A stretch of DNA of 64,000 nucleotides from Streptomyces mashuensis (GTDB lineage Bacteria; Actinomycetota; Actinomycetes; Streptomycetales; Streptomycetaceae): NCBI RefSeq assembly GCF_014654785.1, contig NZ_BNBD01000013.1, forward strand, positions 1 to 64,000, written 5' to 3'. Under the pieces are notes generated by a model. The model was not told where the DNA came from, did not search any database, and saw nothing but the letters and a program-made list of their open reading frames with translations. The position numbers were made by a program, and so were the translations under genes. This document shows, piece by piece, positions 59,968-64,000 of the stretch (position 1 is its first letter; every line of letters starts with the position of its first letter).

Positions 59968-60714
59968 TCAGCTGAGGTGCAGCTTCTGACCGGGGAAGAT
60001 CAGGTCGGCGTCGGGAACGACCTTCTTGTTGAGCTCGTAGAGCTTCTGCCAGCCGCCCTTGACGTTCTGCGCGGTGGCGATGCTGCCGAGCGTGTCGCCT
60101 TCCTTGACCAGGTACTCGCCGTCACCCGTCTGCACGGCGCGCGGCTTGGCGTGCTTGGGCGCGGACTGGGTGGTGACCGGCGTCTCCTCGTCGTCCTGGA
60201 CGGGCTTGGCGTGCTTGCCGGTGGGGCGCGTGGAGCGGTCGGCGTGGCCGCCGGAGGTGCCGCGGCCGGCCTTGGACGACTGCGACGACTTCGGGGTGGA
60301 CTTCTTGGCGGAGCCGGAGCCGGAGGTGTCCACGTCGGCCTTGGCGCCGCCGCGGGTCAGGCCGCCCTCGCCGGCGCAGCCCCAGGCGCCGGGGCCCTGC
60401 ATGGCGAGCAGGCGCTCGGCGGTCGCGATCTGCTGGTTCTTCGTGGCCAGGTGCGGCAGGGAGGCGTACTGGGTGCCGCCCGCGGCGCGCCAGGACTGCG
60501 CGGAGAACTGGAGTCCGCCGTAGTAGCCGTTGCCGGTGTTGATGGACCAGTTGCCGCCGGACTCGCACTGGGCGACCTTGTCCCAGGTCTGGACGGAGGC
60601 GGCGTGGGCGGAGGTCGCGACCATCAGCGGGGCTGCGACCGCGGCGCCGGTGACACCGGCGAGCGTGACGATGCGAACGGCTTTGGACGGACGACGGTGC
60701 TTGCCCTTGGACAT
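59968..60714 (-). CDS. rpfA: Resuscitation-promoting factor (Rpf) with LysM domain
   Basis: This 248-residue secreted wall hydrolase has a signal peptide (residues 1 to about 38, ending SAHA). The Rpf lytic domain has catalytic glutamate in WDKVAQCESGGNWSINTGNGYYGGLQFSAQSW and the usual cysteine pair (CESGG ... WGCAGEGG). A low-complexity linker rich in K, S and T is followed by a LysM domain (YLVKEGDTLGSIATAQNVKGGWQKLYELNKKVVPDADLIFPGQKLHL). It cleaves peptidoglycan and helps spores germinate. Expression is likely controlled by the cyclic-di-AMP riboswitch in its leader. Confidence 0.95.
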   Translation of the reverse strand: MSKGKHRRPSKAVRIVTLAGVTGAAVAAPLMVATSAHAASVQTWDKVAQCESGGNWSINTGNGYYGGLQFSAQSWRAAGGTQYASLPHLATKNQQIATAERLLAMQGPGAWGCAGEGGLTRGGAKADVDTSGSGSAKKSTPKSSQSSKAGRGTSGGHADRSTRPTGKHAKPVQDDEETPVTTQSAPKHAKPRAVQTGDGEYLVKEGDTLGSIATAQNVKGGWQKLYELNKKVVPDADLIFPGQKLHLS

Positions 60715-60729
60715 GAGTCGATTCCTCAC

Positions 60730-60925
60730 CGACGCCTACGAGGTGAGCTGTCGGGTTCGGGCTGTGAGTTCGCCCGGCCCGGTGCGAGCACCGGGCTTCA
60801 CCCCTAGCCGTCCCGTTCCCGCGGCCACCGGCCGCCGGTCCGTTCCGGCACCTTCCCTTGGTTCCCCCGCTCCTGCCTACGGCGCTTGCGCGACGACTCC
60901 CCCGGCCGCCGGCAGGATTCGGCGT
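60730..60925 (-). promoter_or_regulatory. Cyclic-di-AMP riboswitch (ydaO type)
   Basis: Read on the minus strand, the leader contains the typical blocks in order: CGCCGAATCCTGCC, GGCAGGAGCGGGGGAACC, GGGGTGAAGCC, a variable hairpin, GGGCGAACTC, CAGCCCGAACCCGACAGCT and CACCTCGTAGGCG, ending about 15 bases before the first rpf start codon. Riboswitches of this class bind cyclic-di-AMP and control rpf genes in Streptomyces, usually lowering expression when the ligand is high. Confidence 0.92.
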
Positions 60926-61165
60926 GGCGGCCGTGGTGCTCGCGGTGGCGAGCGGTGACGACGTTAAGCACAGGCGGCCCGCGGGTTCAAACCCTGCTTT
61001 TCGGCCACAGTTGCCTGAACTTACCGTTGACTCACCACCATTTCCCCAGGTAGGAGCAGGTTCCAGCGCTTTGGAACGGCGCCGTCCGCCCGCAAGTCAA
61101 CGAGAGCCATGTCTCACTTTCGACTGGGACGGACATTCGACGTCAATCCGGCGGCAGGGGAAGGC

Positions 61166-62227
61166 CTACTGACGGACTTCCAGGTGCTGACCGGGGTGGA
61201 TGAGGTCGGGATCGGATCCGACCACCTTCTGGTTCTTTTGATAGAGCGTCTGCCACCCACCGGAGACCGAATGCTGCTCGGCGATGACTGACAGATTGTC
61301 ACCGGGACGCACGGTGTAGTCCTGTTCGCCCGCCTTGTCGGTACGCGTGGCACCGCCCCGCGAGGTGCGCTCATCGGTGCCGGAGCGCTGCGGCTCGGCC
61401 TGGTGGCGGCCCGCGTCGTCGCCGGTCGCGCCGCCCGCGGCGGTGTCACCGGCCGCGGGGGACGGCGTCGACGCGCCGTCAGCCGGCGTGCCGGACGGGG
61501 ACGGTCCGGGCCGGTCGGGACCGGTCGAGGGTGCGGGGGTGCCGGACGGGCTGGTGCTGCCGGGGGACGGCGTGGTGGACGGATCGCCCGAGGGGTCCTT
61601 GCGGTGCTTGCCGGAGGGCGTGTCGGGCGTGCTGCCGGTGGTGGAGGAGGTGGACGGCGCGGGGGTGGGCGTGGCCGTGCCCTGCGAGGCGTCCGGTGCG
61701 GGCGTGGTGCTCCCGGCCGCCGGCGCGGACGGGGTGCCGGACGGCGCGGGGGTGGTGCGGCCGGTGCTGTCGCCGGTGCCGTGCGACGGCTCCGGCGTCG
61801 TACGCGGCGCCTGCGGCTCGGGCCGGCCGGGGTCGACCTCGGCGGCCGGCTCCTGCCGGGAAAGCCCCGACGACAGGCCGCAGCTGGGCCAGGCCGTCGG
61901 GCCGTTCGCCTTGAGGACGCGCTCGGCGACGGCGATCTGCTGCGAGCGGCTGGCGAGGTCGGGGCGCGGGGCGTAGTCGGTGCCGCCGTTGGCCTCCCAC
62001 ATCTCCTGCGTCATCTGCAGGCCGCCGGAGAAGCCGTTGCCGGCGTGGGCGCTCCACATGCCGCCGCTCTCGCACTGGGCGACGCGGTCCCAGGTCTCCG
62101 TGTCGGCCGCCTGGGCGCCGGTCGCGGCCAGCAGCGGCATGGCGATGCTGGCGCCGGTCACCCCCGCTGCGAGGACGACTGCGGGGACCTGCTTGGGGCG
62201 GCGATGTCTGCCAGTGCCGGAGCGCAT
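61166..62227 (-). CDS. Second Rpf-type transglycosylase with LysM domain
   Basis: This 353-residue secreted protein has a signal peptide (PAVVLAAGVTGASIAMPLLAATGAQA), an Rpf domain with WDRVAQCESGGMWSAHAGNGFSGGLQMTQEMWEANGG, a very long proline, threonine and serine linker of about 170 residues, and a C-terminal LysM domain (YTVRPGDNLSVIAEQHSVSGGWQTLYQKNQKVVG). The linker is unusually long compared with the first rpf gene. No riboswitch is seen in its short leader. It lies directly upstream of the first rpf leader. Confidence 0.94.
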   Translation of the reverse strand: MRSGTGRHRRPKQVPAVVLAAGVTGASIAMPLLAATGAQAADTETWDRVAQCESGGMWSAHAGNGFSGGLQMTQEMWEANGGTDYAPRPDLASRSQQIAVAERVLKANGPTAWPSCGLSSGLSRQEPAAEVDPGRPEPQAPRTTPEPSHGTGDSTGRTTPAPSGTPSAPAAGSTTPAPDASQGTATPTPAPSTSSTTGSTPDTPSGKHRKDPSGDPSTTPSPGSTSPSGTPAPSTGPDRPGPSPSGTPADGASTPSPAAGDTAAGGATGDDAGRHQAEPQRSGTDERTSRGGATRTDKAGEQDYTVRPGDNLSVIAEQHSVSGGWQTLYQKNQKVVGSDPDLIHPGQHLEVRQ

Positions 62228-62369
62228 GAACCGGGCCTCTCGTGTCGGCGGCTGCGTGATGGTCGTGAAAGATAGCCACGGCCTTCGATCATCACAAGCC
62301 GGCGTCGCGGAGGTCACACGGCGATAACGGCAGCTGACTTTCGGTCATACGCCCTGGTCGGAGGGCGTT

Positions 62370-63722
62370 TTACACCCCGTTTTCCGCCCCGTTGTCCGCC
62401 CCGTTGTCCGTCCCTTTCGCGGACTGCGGCGTGAAGGCCACCGGCAGGGTCCGCAGCCCGCGCATGATGAGCCCGCCGCGCCACCGCAGGTCGTCCGGGT
62501 CCCCGGCCAGCCGCAGGTCGGGCAGGCGGCGCAGCAGGGTCGCGAGCGCGGTCCGCCCCTCCAGGCGGGCCAGGGGCGCGCCCAGACAGTAATGGATGCC
62601 GTGGCCGTAGCCCAGGTGCTGGTTGTCGCGCCGGGCGAGGTCCAGGACGTCGGGGTCGGGGAATCGCGCGGGGTCCCGGTCGGCGGCGGCGAGCACCACC
62701 AGGACGGGGTCGCCGCGGTCGATCCGCTGCCCGCCGATGGTCAGCTCCCGGGTGGCGAAACGCCAGGTCGCGAGCTCGACGGGGCCGTCGTAGCGCAGCA
62801 GTTCCTCCACGCCCGTGGCGAGCAGCGCCTCGTCCCCCGCGGCGAGGGCGCGCTGGAGCCGTTCACGCTCCCCGGGGTTGCGCAGCAGGGCGTAGGTTCC
62901 GTTACCGATCAGGTTCACAGTTGTTTCAAAACCGGCGAACAAGAGGATGAACGCCATCGCGGCGGCCTCGTTCTCGGTGAGGTGCTCGCCGTGGTCACTC
63001 GCCCTGATCAGTCCAGAAATAAGATCATCGCCCAGATCCTCCCGCTTCCGGTGGATCAGTTCCGCGAGATACGTCCGCATCTTCTTCACCGAGCGGGCGA
63101 CGCCGCCGCGCGGCCCGCCGCCGTGGCGGATCATCATTCCCGCCCAGTCGCGGAAGTCGTCCTGGTCCTCGCGCGGGACGCCGAGCATGTCGCAGATGGC
63201 GTAGATGGGGAGCGGGAAGGCGAACTCGTGGATGAGGTCCGCCTCCCCCTTCTCCGCGAAGGCGTCGATGAGCTCGTCCGTCAGCTCCTGCACGCGGGGC
63301 GCGAACTCCGCGACCCGGCGCGGAGTGAACGCCTTGGACACCAGGCGACGCAACCGTGTGTGGTCCGGGGGGTCGATGTTGAGCAGGTGCGTCATGAGGT
63401 TGGCGCTGCGCTCGCCGGGGATGCCGACCTTGCCCTTGCCGTGGGCCTGCTCGGAGTGGTGCACGGGGTTCTTCGACAGCCGCTGGTCGGCGAGCGCCTG
63501 CCGGGCGTCGGCGTACCGGGTGACCAGCCACGCCTCCACGCCACTGGGCAGCCGTGTGCGGTGGACGGGCGCGTGCTCGCGCAGCCAGGCGTACGCCGGG
63601 TACGGGTCGGTGGCGAATTCCCAGGTGAACAGGGGCGGGGCGGGCGGAGCACCGCCGGGAGCGGAGGTGGCGCCGGGGCGGTCGTTCGTCCGGTCGGTCA
63701 TACGGTCGTTCGTGTCGTGCAC
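62370..63722 (-). CDS. Cytochrome P450
   Basis: This 450-residue haem monooxygenase is of the bacterial soluble type. I-helix FILLFAGFETTVNLIGNG (AGFET in place of AGxDT), ExxR EELLRYDGPVELATWRFAT, and the haem loop HLGYGHGIHYCLGAPLARLE with the cysteine ligand. No ferredoxin or reductase gene is adjacent. The GTG at 63722 or the ATG at 63701 may be the start. Short runs of AT-rich codons (near 63010-63030) differ from the neighbours. Confidence 0.93.
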   Translation of the reverse strand: MHDTNDRMTDRTNDRPGATSAPGGAPPAPPLFTWEFATDPYPAYAWLREHAPVHRTRLPSGVEAWLVTRYADARQALADQRLSKNPVHHSEQAHGKGKVGIPGERSANLMTHLLNIDPPDHTRLRRLVSKAFTPRRVAEFAPRVQELTDELIDAFAEKGEADLIHEFAFPLPIYAICDMLGVPREDQDDFRDWAGMMIRHGGGPRGGVARSVKKMRTYLAELIHRKREDLGDDLISGLIRASDHGEHLTENEAAAMAFILLFAGFETTVNLIGNGTYALLRNPGERERLQRALAAGDEALLATGVEELLRYDGPVELATWRFATRELTIGGQRIDRGDPVLVVLAAADRDPARFPDPDVLDLARRDNQHLGYGHGIHYCLGAPLARLEGRTALATLLRRLPDLRLAGDPDDLRWRGGLIMRGLRTLPVAFTPQSAKGTDNGADNGAENGV

Positions 63723-63743
63723 GCCCCGACGCTACTCGGCCGG

Positions 63744-64000
63744 TCAGGGGCCGCCGGCCCCGCCGCTGCCGAAGGAGCCGCTGGTGCCCGGGTGCCACTT
63801 CTTGCGCTCCTCGTCGGGCTCCTCGGGGTGGCTGCCGGGGCTCTTGATCTCGTGCGGCAGCACACGTTCCCCGCTGGCCTCCGGGTGCAGCTGGTCGGCC
63901 TCTCGGTGCTCGACGACGTAGCCGATGCCCTCCTCGTCGGCGTGGCCGGGCCCGTGGTCCTCGGCCGGCCCGCGCTCCTGGGGCGTGCTCCACGCCCCCA
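63744..64000 (-). CDS. Unknown hydrophilic protein, cut by the window end
   Basis: The visible part is an open frame on the minus strand with a stop at 63744-63746 and no start inside the window. It encodes a charged, glycine, proline and glutamate-rich tail (EDHGPGHADEEGIGYVVEHREAD ... HPEEPDEERKKWHPGTSGSFG). No family is recognised. Confidence 0.5.
   Translation of the reverse strand, partial: GAWSTPQERGPAEDHGPGHADEEGIGYVVEHREADQLHPEASGERVLPHEIKSPGSHPEEPDEERKKWHPGTSGSFGSGGAGGP

Noticed and set aside
62228..62369. Possible second cyclic-di-AMP riboswitch upstream of the second rpf gene
   Set aside because: The characteristic blocks (CAGCCCGAACCC, CACCTCGTAGGCG) are absent.

Overview
The window is high-GC actinobacterial DNA with Streptomyces-type gene content. 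It carries the leucyl tRNA reading UUA (bldA), a SigB-like sigma factor with anti-sigma and anti-anti-sigma partners, two Rpf-type cell-wall lytic enzymes (one behind a cyclic-di-AMP riboswitch), a type II NADH dehydrogenase next to a Rex-like operator, and many GTG or TTG starts. The gene order acyl-CoA dehydrogenase, UDP-glucose dehydrogenase, purEK, hut genes, bldA, ndh, eno, rpf is chromosomal-core style.

Positions about 152 to 11382 are an integrated mobile element of about 11.2 kb. It sits inside the 3' end of an acyl-CoA dehydrogenase gene. The displaced host 3' end lies at 97-160, and the element supplies a replacement 3' end at 11316-11382. Both copies share a 9-bp core and encode the same peptide, apart from one extra glutamine, with different codons. 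The element has three parts. The left arm (plus strand, 395-3499) holds nine small regulatory or unknown genes of the DUF6879, helix-turn-helix/DUF5753, DUF7848-like and DUF397 kinds. The middle (minus strand) has a P-loop ATPase resembling mobile-element helicase/primase proteins, a small unknown protein and a BRCT-Lsr2 fusion, then a dyad-rich noncoding region. The right arm (minus strand) has a P22-like major capsid protein, a scaffold-like protein, a zinc-finger protein, an excisionase and a winged-helix protein, then a plus-strand tyrosine integrase beside attR. There is no portal, terminase, tail, lysis or conjugation gene. A capsid-forming phage satellite is the best reading, and this is the main discovery candidate.

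From 11316 to about 27.5 kb the chromosome carries the repaired acyl-CoA dehydrogenase, UDP-glucose 6-dehydrogenase, an NmrA-MarR fusion divergent from a MarR regulator, a Uma2-like protein, an M19 dipeptidase, purE-purK, a GtrA-type membrane protein, an OmpR-type two-component system, a POT peptide transporter and a three-gene operon of surface proteins (one LPQTG-anchored). From 27 to 38.6 kb come the stress sigma module, a nitroreductase-fold protein, the histidine-degradation operon hutU - M20 amidohydrolase - hutF - hutI, a membrane protein, an RpiR-type regulator and an unknown protein.

From 38.7 to 49 kb are an ABC-F ATPase, an acyl-CoA synthetase, cystathionine beta-synthase, an SGNH hydrolase, a thiolase, small unknown genes and a Bax-inhibitor-1 family protein. 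From 49 kb to the end are bldA, an ABC export pair, a cyclopropane-fatty-acid-synthase-like methyltransferase, ndh, ppx, a DUF501 gene, divIC, eno, two rpf-like genes, a cytochrome P450 and the end of one more gene cut by the window edge. All assignments are by reading the sequence; no database search was possible.
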